NCBI RefSeq assembly: GCF_021441885.1
Contig: NZ_CP090438.1
Span: 2,976,001 to 3,040,000 of the forward strand
Source of the DNA: Vibrio maritimus
Lineage (GTDB): Bacteria > Pseudomonadota > Gammaproteobacteria > Enterobacterales > Vibrionaceae
Direction: 5' to 3'
Length of the DNA stretch: 64,000 bases
In this document: positions 54,788 through 63,426 of the stretch, in pieces
Layout of the letters: every line of letters starts with the position of its first letter
Numbering within the stretch: the stretch's first letter is position 1
The notes under the pieces: generated by a model
What the model was told of the DNA's origin: nothing
What the model saw: only the letters and a program-made list of their open reading frames with translations
The model's database searches: none
Program-made: the position numbers and the translations under genes

Positions 54788-55489
54788 ATGAAGATGTATA
54801 AAGCGATCACGCTCCTGATGATGAGTGTCATGATGTCAGGCTGTGCTGGATTATTTGTCGCTGGCGCAGCAACAACGGTTAACCTAGTCACCGACACACG
54901 CAGCGCAAAAGAGATCTGGAATGACAGCGCCCTTGAGTCCGAAGTGGCTGGCATGGGCAATAAAGCCCCTTACGTGGGTAATGTTCGAGTCGTTGCAAGC
55001 TCACAGCGCGGCACAGTTGTGCTAATGGGTCAGGCGAACACCGAGGCTCTGAGCAGTCAACTTGAGAGCCAAGTGAAGGGATTGAGCGGTGTCAAACGTG
55101 TCTACAACCAGATTCGCATCAAACAACCACTGAGCTTCACCCAAATCAGCAATGACAGTTGGCTAACGACCAAGGTCAAGTCGGCACTGCTTACTGATCA
55201 AAGACTTAACGGCGTAAAAGTCAAAGTCATTACCGAAGACAGTGAAGTTTTCTTGCTAGGCTATGTATCTAAAGAGCACGCCGATATTGCTACAGAGCTT
55301 GCTCGCAACGTATCGGGTGTAAAGCAGGTTATTCGAGCATTCCAATTCAGTGAGCAACAAGAGAAGCTCAATACAGAAGCGGAGGCTGAGCCGGCACAAG
55401 TTGAAGAAGCACCTCAACCTCAAGAAGAGGAAGAAGAGATGCGGCCTATCATCGAAGAGCCAGCGCCATTTGTTGAGATTGAAGGCTAA
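54788..55489 (+). CDS. dolP: BON-domain lipoprotein DolP
   Basis: Outer-membrane lipoprotein (formerly YraP) that goes to division sites and supports outer-membrane integrity and BAM. It has 233 residues, against about 191 in E. coli. The lipobox is MSGC (Cys19). Two BON domains follow (about 63-115 and 128-195, each with the pattern SxLxxxVxGLxGV). The extra length is a C-terminal Glu/Pro/Ala-rich tail of about 45 residues. ATG 54788 is used, with an in-frame ATG at 54794. Confidence 0.93.
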   Translation: MKMYKAITLLMMSVMMSGCAGLFVAGAATTVNLVTDTRSAKEIWNDSALESEVAGMGNKAPYVGNVRVVASSQRGTVVLMGQANTEALSSQLESQVKGLSGVKRVYNQIRIKQPLSFTQISNDSWLTTKVKSALLTDQRLNGVKVKVITEDSEVFLLGYVSKEHADIATELARNVSGVKQVIRAFQFSEQQEKLNTEAEAEPAQVEEAPQPQEEEEEMRPIIEEPAPFVEIEG

Positions 55490-55511
55490 TCGATAACCCT
55501 CCACAGATTAC

Positions 55512-55541
55512 AAAAAAGCCAGTCCTGAGACTGGCTTTTTT
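55512..55541. terminator. bidirectional terminator between dolP and ilvH
   Basis: GCCAGTC-CTGA-GACTGGC flanked by six A and six T: a perfect 13-bp stem if the tracts are counted. It serves both convergent genes. Confidence 0.92.
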
Positions 55542-55557
55542 CATGCTACTAGAAGCG

Positions 55558-56052
55558 TTATGGCTTTAGCGCTCGTTCACCACGAGCAATACCGACAATA
55601 CCGCTTCGAGCCACCTCAACGACGTCAGTGACCTCAGACAAAGCCGAGACAAACGCATCGAGTTTTTCCGCCGTACCAGCAAGCTGCACCGTATACTGAG
55701 ATGCCGTTACATCAACGATCTGACCACGGAAGATGTCTGCTGTGCGTTTCACTTCTGCACGAGCAAAACCACTTGCTTTGACCTTCACCATCATCAGCTC
55801 ACGCTCGATGTGGTCAAACTCCGTCACTTCTTGCACTTTCAAAACATCAATAAGCTTATGAAGCTGCTTCTGGATCTGCTCAAGCTCCATTTCATCCGAC
55901 TCAGTGGTGATATTGAGTCGCGATAGTGTCTCGTCATCGGTCGGTGACACGTTCAAAGATTCGATGTTGTAACCACGCTGAGAGAATAAGCCAACAACGC
56001 GAGACAGTGCACCAGGTTGGTTTTCCATTAGTAGCGAAATGATATGTCTCAT
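55558..56052 (-). CDS. ilvH: acetolactate synthase III small subunit
   Basis: Regulatory subunit of acetohydroxyacid synthase III, giving valine feedback inhibition. It has 164 residues. The N-terminal ACT domain starts HIISLLMENQPGALSRVVGLFSQRG (split at about 3-27), and the C-terminal domain begins near 80. It follows ilvI with a single base between stop and start. Confidence 0.96.
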   Translation of the reverse strand: MRHIISLLMENQPGALSRVVGLFSQRGYNIESLNVSPTDDETLSRLNITTESDEMELEQIQKQLHKLIDVLKVQEVTEFDHIERELMMVKVKASGFARAEVKRTADIFRGQIVDVTASQYTVQLAGTAEKLDAFVSALSEVTDVVEVARSGIVGIARGERALKP

Positions 56053-56053
56053 A

Positions 56054-57790
56054 TTAGGTTCTCTCCGTCTTGCTTAGCCACATCTTGTGCATGCCTTCCC
56101 CTTTGATTTGCATGGGGTAAACGTGCTCGGTCTCGTCAACATTGATATCAACGAAGACTAGGCGGTCTTTCATTTCTAATGCTTTTTTCAGACCTGATTC
56201 CAGCTCACTTGGATTCGAGATTCGAATACCAACGTGTCCATACGCTTCTGCAATCGCAGCGAAATCAGGAACAGAGTCCATATATGAGTTAGAGTGACGT
56301 CCTTGATAAATAATATCTTGCCACTGTTTCACCATCCCTAAAAAGCGGTTGTTTAGGTTGATGATCTTAACTGGAACGTCGTATTGCATTGCCGTAGACA
56401 GCTCTTGAATATTCATCTGAATACTGCCATCACCTGTCACACACACGACCTCTTCATCTGGGTAGGCAAATTTAACCCCCATGGCAGCAGGGAAGCCAAA
56501 GCCCATCGTGCCCAGACCACCAGAATTAATCCAGCGACGCGGCTTGTTAAACGGATAGTAGAGTGCTGCGAACATTTGGTGCTGACCGACATCAGAAGCA
56601 ACATACGCGTCTCCACCCGTCAGCTTGTGAAGCACTTCAATAACCTGTTGTGGCTTGATGCGCTCTTCTGAGGTTTCATAACCAAGACAGTTACGCTCTT
56701 TCCATCCCGCAATATCATCCCACCACGAATTGAGTGCCGCTTCATCGTTCGTGCCACCCTGCTCGACAAGCAGTTTGAGCATGGTCTCGAGTACCACATC
56801 TGCTGAGCCTACGATAGGTAAGTCTGCGCGCACGTTTTTCGAGATAGACGATGGGTCGATATCAATATGAACAACCTTAGCGTCAGGGCAGTACTTATCT
56901 AGATTGTTGGTGGTTCGGTCATCAAAGCGAACCCCCACGCCGAAAATTAGGTCGGCATTATGCATAGCCAGGTTTGCTTCGTATGTACCGTGCATACCTA
57001 GCATGCCTAAAGAATTCTTATGTGTACCAGGGAAGGCACCCAGCCCCATCAAGGTACTCACTACTGGCAGGTTCAAGGTTTCTGCCAACTTGACGATGTG
57101 TTGGTCCGCTTCAGACATGATGGCGCCGCCACCCACGTAAAGAACCGGCTTTTTCGCCTCTAAGATCGCCTTAAGTGCTTTTTTGATCTGCCCTTTATGC
57201 CCAGATAGTGTCGGGTTATAAGAGCGCATCTTGATCGCTTCTGGGTACTCGTAAGGGAACTTAATCTGCGGATTCATTACATCCTTTGGAATATCCACAA
57301 CAACCGGTCCAGGACGACCCGTTGAGGCGATATAAAAGGCTTTTTTCAGTGTCTCTGGAATATCTTCCGCACGCTGCAATAGGAAGCTGTGCTTAACGAC
57401 AGGGCGTGATACACCGACCATGTCACACTCTTGGAACGCATCGTTACCAATAAGGTTGTTTGGTACGTTACCAGACAGCACAACCATAGGGATCGAGTCC
57501 ATATAGGCGGTTGCGATACCAGTGATCGTATTGGTCGCACCTGGGCCTGAACACACAAGTACTACACCTGGTTTACCTGTAGCGCGCGCATAGCCATCGG
57601 CCATATGTGTTGCGGCTTGTTCATGACGAACGAGAACGTGTTGGATGTTTTCGCGCTTTTCGTGTAGCGCATCGTAGATATCGAGAACGGAACCACCTGG
57701 GTAGCCAAAGATCTGTTGTACACCCTCGTCAATCAAAGATTGCACGATCATCTCTGCGCCAGATAGCATTTCTGGGGTTGAATCTGCCAT
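56054..57790 (-). CDS. ilvI: acetolactate synthase III large subunit
   Basis: Thiamine-diphosphate enzyme for the first common step of branched-chain amino acid synthesis. It has 578 residues. FGYPGGSVLDIYDAL (about 24-38) and RHEQAATHMADGYAR with the catalytic Glu are N-terminal. The ThDP/Mg motif runs from GDGSIQMNIQEL to LNNRFLGMV (about 450-482). RFDDRTT lies in the FAD domain. ATG 57790 follows AAGGAG. The short N-terminus identifies the IlvI rather than the longer IlvB or IlvG types. Confidence 0.96.
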   Translation of the reverse strand: MADSTPEMLSGAEMIVQSLIDEGVQQIFGYPGGSVLDIYDALHEKRENIQHVLVRHEQAATHMADGYARATGKPGVVLVCSGPGATNTITGIATAYMDSIPMVVLSGNVPNNLIGNDAFQECDMVGVSRPVVKHSFLLQRAEDIPETLKKAFYIASTGRPGPVVVDIPKDVMNPQIKFPYEYPEAIKMRSYNPTLSGHKGQIKKALKAILEAKKPVLYVGGGAIMSEADQHIVKLAETLNLPVVSTLMGLGAFPGTHKNSLGMLGMHGTYEANLAMHNADLIFGVGVRFDDRTTNNLDKYCPDAKVVHIDIDPSSISKNVRADLPIVGSADVVLETMLKLLVEQGGTNDEAALNSWWDDIAGWKERNCLGYETSEERIKPQQVIEVLHKLTGGDAYVASDVGQHQMFAALYYPFNKPRRWINSGGLGTMGFGFPAAMGVKFAYPDEEVVCVTGDGSIQMNIQELSTAMQYDVPVKIINLNNRFLGMVKQWQDIIYQGRHSNSYMDSVPDFAAIAEAYGHVGIRISNPSELESGLKKALEMKDRLVFVDINVDETEHVYPMQIKGEGMHKMWLSKTERT

Positions 57791-58167
57791 ATTGTCTCCT
57801 TACCAGTTACCTCAACAATTAGGTCCTTGCTGAGCTGGCATTACATAGTTAGGTCTTATTCGTAGCCTAAATCGAAATTACTCACTTTCGGCTATGTCAC
57901 ATAGCTTGTCATAACAAGCGGTATGTTTACGCAACAACTTTAACGCTTTATTTGCATCAGGTCTAACCCGACAAACATCGCAAAAAACACACTTCCCTCT
58001 GAAATAGCCTAATCGCCAACATTTGTTACAGAGCGAAGCCAAGACACAACCAAACCATCGACACAACCTCTTAAATTCAGAGTAAAATTCTAGATAACAA
58101 ATCAAAATCTGGCACAAACCTATCAGCTGTCCTGATTATTTACTCGAAACGACTCTTGTTAGCCAAT
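57791..58167 (-). promoter_or_regulatory. ilvIH upstream region
   Basis: No convincing gene. A cysteine-rich 79-codon frame on the minus strand (57878-58117) has no ribosome binding site or family resemblance. A perfect palindrome GCTATG-TCA-CATAGC lies at 57891-57905, about 100 bases upstream of the ilvI start, and TTAGGTC occurs twice (near 57820 and 57852). Lrp controls ilvIH in E. coli, but I cannot name a specific Lrp site here. There is no branched-chain leader peptide. Confidence 0.4.
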
Positions 58168-58204
58168 AAAAAAGCCCCATCTCAATAATCGAAAATGGAG
58201 CTTT
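58168..58204 (-). terminator. terminator of the RND pump operon
   Basis: On the minus strand AGCTCCAT, a loop, and ATGGGGCT pair (one G-U) and are followed by TTTTTT. It lies directly after the pump stop codon. Confidence 0.75.
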
Positions 58205-58210
58205 AGAAGC

Positions 58211-61200
58211 TTAGGCAGCCTTAACGGGCTTTTTTTCAGGTTTTGACCTCAATTTTCGCAGTGTTCGTCTGAGTATTGAGGGCTTCTTTTCTTGCTGCTC
58301 AGTTCGACCTAGCATCAGCAGGCAGGGCGTAAGAACCAGTGTCAGTACCGTCGCAAATGCCAATCCACCAGCAACCGCCGTTGCAAGCTGAGACCACCAC
58401 TGGGTACTCGGTGCACCAAACTCTATCTTTTGATTGATCAAATCAACGTTCATCTCTAAAACCATAGGCATCAAACCGAGTATGGTGGTCACAGTGGTCA
58501 AAAGCACCGGACGCAAACGCTGCACCCCAGTACGTAGAATCGCATCGCGCTTCTCTAGGCCACGCTTAATAAGCTGGTTATAGGTATCAATCAAAACAAT
58601 GTTGTTGTTGACCACAATCCCCGCCAGAGCGATCACACCAATACCAGACATGATGATGCCGAATGGACGCTGGAACACCAACAGGCCTGCAAACACCCCG
58701 ACCGTTGAGAAGATAACCGCACTCAAAATAAGCAAGGCTTGGTAGAAGCTGTTGAACTGAGTTATCAAGATAAGCGCCATCACAGCTAACGCGACCATAA
58801 AGGCACTTTGCAAAAACTCAGAAGAATTCTTCTGCTCTTCATTTTGCCCTTTGATCTTGAACTCAACACCGCTCGGTAACGCAATACCATTAAGCTGTTC
58901 AATAAACCCTGGCAGCTCAACCGCAAGGTTATAGCCTTCTGCCATATCCGCTTGAACACTAATGATACGAATACCATCGAGACGATTAATCGTATCTTGT
59001 TTCGGCTCTGGCGTGATCTGGGCGAAGTTGGTAATAGGTACCAATCCAGCTGGCGTTTTCACTCTCAGCTCATCAAACCGCCCTATGTCACGATGCTCTT
59101 CTGGGAAGCGCACCAAGATATCCACTTCTTCTGTGGAGTCATCAGGAAGGTAATCGCCAATCTTTAGACCATTAGTCACAAACTGAACCGTGTTACCCAC
59201 CAAGGTAGCATCGGCTGCAAAGCGCGCAGCATCATCGCGGCTTATGTCTATCTGCCAATCAATACCCGGTTTATTAGAGGTATCGCTGATATTGGTCAGC
59301 TTGCTATTGCCATCGGCCCAGCGGCGGACGGTTTTAGCCGCTTCATCTAGACCTTCTGGGAATCGAGCGGACAGCTCAATCACCAGATCATGTTCAACCG
59401 GAGGACCCGCGTCAGGGAACTTGTATTCAATCTCGACCCCAGCGAATTGATCGGTGGTCTGTTTAAGCTCCTCAATAATGGCATTCACTTTACGGCGATA
59501 TTGCCAATCCACTGGCGTTATCTGAATGACACCAATCTCATCCTTGCCACCTGTTTTGGTATAGACGCTTTCAAACTCATCATGCCCAAGCATCACCTTC
59601 TCAACCACACGCATCACTTCGTCTTTCTCATTGATAGACAAATCACCATGTGAGCGCACTTTAACGTTAAAGTACGGAGGGTCTACTTCTGGGAAGAACT
59701 CTGCCCCTAGACCTGCCTTGTTGTAGGCAAAGCCCACGCCAATCGCCATAGCAATTGCCAACAATAGGATTTTTAATGGATGACCCAAAGCGATATTCAG
59801 TGTGTGGTAATAAAGCTTGGTGATCCCGGTGGCCTTATCAAACTGTCCCTCATGCAGTGCCACCATCTTGGATTGCTGAGCTTTAGAGACATATTGAGGC
59901 TTACCAATAAGACCGCCCAGCACTGGCACAAACAGCAGCGCCATAACAAGGGATGCCGTTAGCGTGGCAATCAAGGTCATTGGTAGGTACTTCATGAACT
60001 CGCCGGTAATATCAGGCCAGAATAGCAATGGGGCAAACGCTGCCAATGTCGTCGCTGTCGAGGCGGTGATCGGCCACGCCATTCGCTTAGCCGCATCTCG
60101 ATACGCCTCTTTTCGTGGTGTGCCCTCTTGCATTCGCCTATCCGCAAACTCGGTAACCACGATCGCGCCGTCCACCAACATACCAACAGCCATAATAAGA
60201 GAGAACAGCACTATGATGTTGACGGTGAGCCCAAATACCGACAGCACTAAGAGGCCCGTTAAGAAGGAACCCGGAATCGAGATCCCAACCAATAGAGCAG
60301 TTCGAACTCCAAGGATCGCGATAATCACGATAACAACGAGAATAATGGCGGAAAGGATATTGTTTTGCAGATCATTGAGCATGATCTTTACATCTTTCGA
60401 CTCATCTTTGGTGAACTTCACCTGCAGGTTATTCGGCCACTCGTCTCGTAGCTGAGCCTGTCTCAACACCTCTTTGACCAAAGTCACCGTTTCGATGATG
60501 TTCTCGCCCGCTCGCTTTTTCACATCCAGAACAACAGCTGAGCGGCCATCGAGACGGGCGAAACTGTCTGGGTCACGAAACGCTCTACGTACAGTCGCCA
60601 CGTCACCAAAGGTAATGACCTGCTTACCATCAACCTTAACAGGCAGCTCCAACACATCTTTTAAGCTATTGAAAACGGAAGGCACTTTCACCGAGAAGCG
60701 GCCGTAACCTGTATCAACAAAACCCGCTGCTACAACACGGTTGTTTAGCGCAATCAGGTTATAAATATCACCTTGATCGAGCCCATAGCTCTCCATCAAC
60801 AGCGGATCGACCACGATCTCAACGATGTCTTCGCGATCACCGGCAATATCCACCTCGAGAACCTGTCGGTAGCTCTCCAATTTATCACGAAGCTGTCTCG
60901 CTAATTGCACTATGGTCCTCTCGGGAACAGTACCGTATAGCACGACAGACAGCACAGGCTGTTGAGAGGCAAAGGTCACTTCGTTAACTGTCGGTTCGTC
61001 GCTGTCTTCTGGTAGCTTAGGTTTGGCCAGATCAACCGCATCTCTGACGTCAGCCATAGCCTTGGTAAGATCAACGCCAACGTTGAATTCTAAGGTGACA
61101 GAGCCATGCCCCTCAGATGCCACCGCCGTCATCTCCTTTACGCCTTCAATAGAACGAAGCTCTTTTTCTAGCGGCCTGACAAGAAGTCGCTCGGCATCAT

Positions 61201-61372
61201 CAGGCGATATTCCTTGGTGCCCCACAGAGACATAGATAATTGGGATGGTAATATCCGGACTCGATTCTTTAGGAATCGTGTTATAGGTCACCACACCGGC
61301 AATCAGGATCATGACCAACAGAGTGAGCATGGTTCGGGCGCGAGACAGCGCCGCATCAATCAATGAAAACAT
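58211..61372 (-). CDS. RND efflux pump inner-membrane transporter (VexM-like)
   Basis: Resistance-nodulation-division transporter, 1053 residues, of the multidrug HAE1-like type. It has a first membrane helix (about 12-30), two large periplasmic loops (about 35-335 and 565-865) and helix bundles after each. MAVGMLVDGAIVVTEFADRRMQEG (split at about 395-418) is helix 4 with its conserved Asp, and GVIALAGIVVNNNIVLIDTYNQLI the matching C-terminal repeat. It works with the adaptor encoded 8 bases upstream and an outer-membrane TolC made elsewhere. Position beside erpA and hemL fits V. cholerae VexLM. Substrate is not evident. Confidence 0.92.
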   Translation of the reverse strand: MFSLIDAALSRARTMLTLLVMILIAGVVTYNTIPKESSPDITIPIIYVSVGHQGISPDDAERLLVRPLEKELRSIEGVKEMTAVASEGHGSVTLEFNVGVDLTKAMADVRDAVDLAKPKLPEDSDEPTVNEVTFASQQPVLSVVLYGTVPERTIVQLARQLRDKLESYRQVLEVDIAGDREDIVEIVVDPLLMESYGLDQGDIYNLIALNNRVVAAGFVDTGYGRFSVKVPSVFNSLKDVLELPVKVDGKQVITFGDVATVRRAFRDPDSFARLDGRSAVVLDVKKRAGENIIETVTLVKEVLRQAQLRDEWPNNLQVKFTKDESKDVKIMLNDLQNNILSAIILVVIVIIAILGVRTALLVGISIPGSFLTGLLVLSVFGLTVNIIVLFSLIMAVGMLVDGAIVVTEFADRRMQEGTPRKEAYRDAAKRMAWPITASTATTLAAFAPLLFWPDITGEFMKYLPMTLIATLTASLVMALLFVPVLGGLIGKPQYVSKAQQSKMVALHEGQFDKATGITKLYYHTLNIALGHPLKILLLAIAMAIGVGFAYNKAGLGAEFFPEVDPPYFNVKVRSHGDLSINEKDEVMRVVEKVMLGHDEFESVYTKTGGKDEIGVIQITPVDWQYRRKVNAIIEELKQTTDQFAGVEIEYKFPDAGPPVEHDLVIELSARFPEGLDEAAKTVRRWADGNSKLTNISDTSNKPGIDWQIDISRDDAARFAADATLVGNTVQFVTNGLKIGDYLPDDSTEEVDILVRFPEEHRDIGRFDELRVKTPAGLVPITNFAQITPEPKQDTINRLDGIRIISVQADMAEGYNLAVELPGFIEQLNGIALPSGVEFKIKGQNEEQKNSSEFLQSAFMVALAVMALILITQFNSFYQALLILSAVIFSTVGVFAGLLVFQRPFGIIMSGIGVIALAGIVVNNNIVLIDTYNQLIKRGLEKRDAILRTGVQRLRPVLLTTVTTILGLMPMVLEMNVDLINQKIEFGAPSTQWWSQLATAVAGGLAFATVLTLVLTPCLLMLGRTEQQEKKPSILRRTLRKLRSKPEKKPVKAA

Positions 61373-61380
61373 GCTGCCCC

Positions 61381-62487
61381 CTACTGCTGCTCAGCGATTT
61401 GATTCGCCTCGTCCACACTAATGGCATCCACTTCATCACCGTGCCTAACAAATCCCTGCCCGAGAACGATGATGTCACTGGTATCGCCAAGACCGGTGAG
61501 CCAAACACCATCTTGCTCAGCTTTAACAAGCTGAATTGGCACAAAATCAACGCGATTGTTCTTGAGGGTTTTCACGCCCAAATTGCCCGTCTCATCAAGC
61601 GCAAGCATGGCTGGAGTAATCTTGATTGCCATTTGCTGGTCAAGTGCTAGTTCCACCTCAGCACTCACCCCAGCAGGGATACGTTGATTTGGATTCGGCA
61701 CAGCGATTTCGATAGGGAAGGTATTGGTCGAGACGGAAGAAACACGCGATATGTAGCGCAAAGTACCCGTCACCTCTTCACCGCCGATAAATCGGATCTT
61801 AGAGCTTTGATTAGTACTTAATTTTTGAATGTGACGCTCGCTCACATCCGCTTCAATGACCAAGGTTTCTAAATCAATGAGAGTCGCAACCGGATCCCCG
61901 ATGCCGACGAAATCACCGAGCTCAATCGATAAGTGATCAACGATACCGGTAAACGGCGCGGTCACCGTGGTGTTTCTTAATGCCAATCGAGCAGCACTCA
62001 CCATTGCTTTCGCTTCGGTCAGATTTGCTGCTGCGGTTGAGTAGGCAACCTCCCCTTGAAGGCCTCGGCTCTTTAGCGATTTAGACGCGTTAAACTCTTG
62101 TTGTCTAACGTTTAGCATCGCTTGAGCACGCTCAAGCTGAATGTTCAAATCACCCTTGTCTATTTGAGCAATGGCTTGTCCCGCTTTTACACTGTCGCCT
62201 TTCTTCACATTAAGCTTGATGATTTTTCCCGCAATTTCAGCGCCCAGTTTAGCGGTGCGATCGGGGGCCGTTCGACCATACAAATCGATCTTCTTTTCTA
62301 TGTTCTCAGCAGTAAATTCTTGATAGACCACACGGGCTAGCGGAATGGTTTGTTCTTTTTTCTGAGGAGGTGCTTCTTCCGCCTTCAGTACACCGAGGCC
62401 AAGCCAAATAGACAAAGCGATCACGCAAACCAAAGAGATTAGCCAAGGACGTCTTGATAGAAAGCTGCCACTTTGAGTGGTTGCCAT
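61381..62487 (-). CDS. RND efflux periplasmic adaptor (VexL-like)
   Basis: Membrane fusion protein linking the RND pump to TolC. It has 368 residues: an N-terminal membrane anchor (about 13-32), a lipoyl half-motif (GKIIKLNVKKGDSVKAGQAIAQID, split at about 81-104), a coiled-coil hairpin (about 105-155), the second lipoyl half (VTAPFTGIVDHLSIELGDFVG, about 178-198) and beta-barrel domains. ATG 62487 with AAGGAA upstream is preferred over the open frame to 62517. A 29-base inverted repeat lies 50 bases upstream. Confidence 0.92.
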   Translation of the reverse strand: MATTQSGSFLSRRPWLISLVCVIALSIWLGLGVLKAEEAPPQKKEQTIPLARVVYQEFTAENIEKKIDLYGRTAPDRTAKLGAEIAGKIIKLNVKKGDSVKAGQAIAQIDKGDLNIQLERAQAMLNVRQQEFNASKSLKSRGLQGEVAYSTAAANLTEAKAMVSAARLALRNTTVTAPFTGIVDHLSIELGDFVGIGDPVATLIDLETLVIEADVSERHIQKLSTNQSSKIRFIGGEEVTGTLRYISRVSSVSTNTFPIEIAVPNPNQRIPAGVSAEVELALDQQMAIKITPAMLALDETGNLGVKTLKNNRVDFVPIQLVKAEQDGVWLTGLGDTSDIIVLGQGFVRHGDEVDAISVDEANQIAEQQ

Positions 62488-62536
62488 AGTAATTTCCTTA
62501 TTATTGTATTCCGACACTAACGTTGTTTAGTGAAAT

Positions 62537-62565
62537 CAGTGACTTTGTACGTATAAAGGTCACTG
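62537..62565. promoter_or_regulatory. inverted repeat upstream of the RND operon, operator candidate
   Basis: CAGTGAC (62537-62543) and GTCACTG (62559-62565) form a perfect 7-bp inverted repeat, extended by two more pairs after one mismatch, 50 bases before the adaptor start. Dyads of this size upstream of RND operons are often bound by TetR-type repressors, but no regulator gene is adjacent. Confidence 0.4.
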
Positions 62566-62724
62566 TTGGTTCTAAAAAACAATTAGCAATCAATCGTTAA
62601 ACGATATCCTACTGTTTAACGCGCTAAGCTGACTACTGTCGCAATTTTAACAAAACGAGAAGCGGTAATTGCAGACGGTTTTGCTACGAGTCTCGCATTT
62701 TTTATCCAATTGACGGTTTGTAGA

Positions 62725-62756
62725 GAAAAAAAAAGGCGAACCTAATGTTCGCCTTT
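62725..62756 (-). terminator. erpA rho-independent terminator
   Basis: On the minus strand AAAGGCGAAC, loop ATTAG, GTTCGCCTTT, then more T: a perfect 10-bp stem 14 bases after the erpA stop. Confidence 0.92.
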
Positions 62757-62769
62757 CTAACCACACTGA

Positions 62770-63111
62770 TTAGACACTGAAGGATGCACCGCATCCACAC
62801 GTCGTTGTGGCATTTGGGTTATTCACGAAGAAACGTGAACCCTCAAGACCTTCTGTATAGTCCACTGTGCCACCTACAAGGTATTGTAGACTCATTGGAT
62901 CAACGACGAGCGTTACACCACATTTTTCGATGGTCGTATCACCATCGTTAACGCTTTCATCAAACGTGAAACCGTATTGAAAACCACTACAGCCACCACC
63001 GGTGATGTAAACACGAAGCTTAAGCTCTGGGTTTTCTTCTTCTGCGATCAGCGCTTGTACGCGCGTTGCCGCGGCATCAGAAAAATTTAATGGAATAGCT
63101 ACATCACTCAC
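62770..63111 (-). CDS. erpA: iron-sulfur cluster insertion protein ErpA
   Basis: A-type carrier that delivers Fe-S clusters to targets such as isoprenoid enzymes. It has 113 residues. Cluster cysteines lie in GGGCSGFQYGF (Cys about 41) and in TTCGCGASF at the end (Cys about 105 and 107). The start codon is GTG (63111), with GAGAGG upstream. It is divergent from hemL. Confidence 0.96.
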   Translation of the reverse strand: MSDVAIPLNFSDAAATRVQALIAEEENPELKLRVYITGGGCSGFQYGFTFDESVNDGDTTIEKCGVTLVVDPMSLQYLVGGTVDYTEGLEGSRFFVNNPNATTTCGCGASFSV

Positions 63112-63426
63112 GGGAACCTCTCTTGCTACTCAATCGCAACAGCCCTTCACTTATAGTGTTCTAAAACGAACACTTCTGGCAAACCAGCCTTGCGACGACT
63201 CAACAGCACTCGATACTTAGTCGAGCATCATTGTCTTTTGTAAAGTTATTGGTTTCGATTATCTAATACCTGAGTGCTTCGTTCAAGTATTAGACAAACT
63301 CAAATTAATAGAGATGTACCCAAAACTCGTATCAATATAAGAAAATGTGCTCAAAACACTTCTCGATTCCGCTTGGAGATGTACAATGCTGCACACTTGG
63401 TCCGAACAAGCAAAGAGGAACTTTCC
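63112..63426. promoter_or_regulatory. divergent control region between erpA and hemL
   Basis: The 315 bases have no gene. A strong dyad TCTAATAC (63262-63269)/GTATTAGA (63287-63294), extended by TGA/TCA inside after one mismatch, lies near the middle. A smaller CTCGA/TCGAG hairpin lies around 63208-63225. TGTACAAT near 63380-63387 could be a -10 for hemL. I could not fit an IscR box. Confidence 0.4.

Noticed and set aside
57878..58117. Cysteine-rich 79-codon minus-strand frame upstream of ilvI
   Set aside because: Cysteine spacing is irregular, the codons look random, there is no ribosome binding site, and it covers a palindrome expected to be regulatory.
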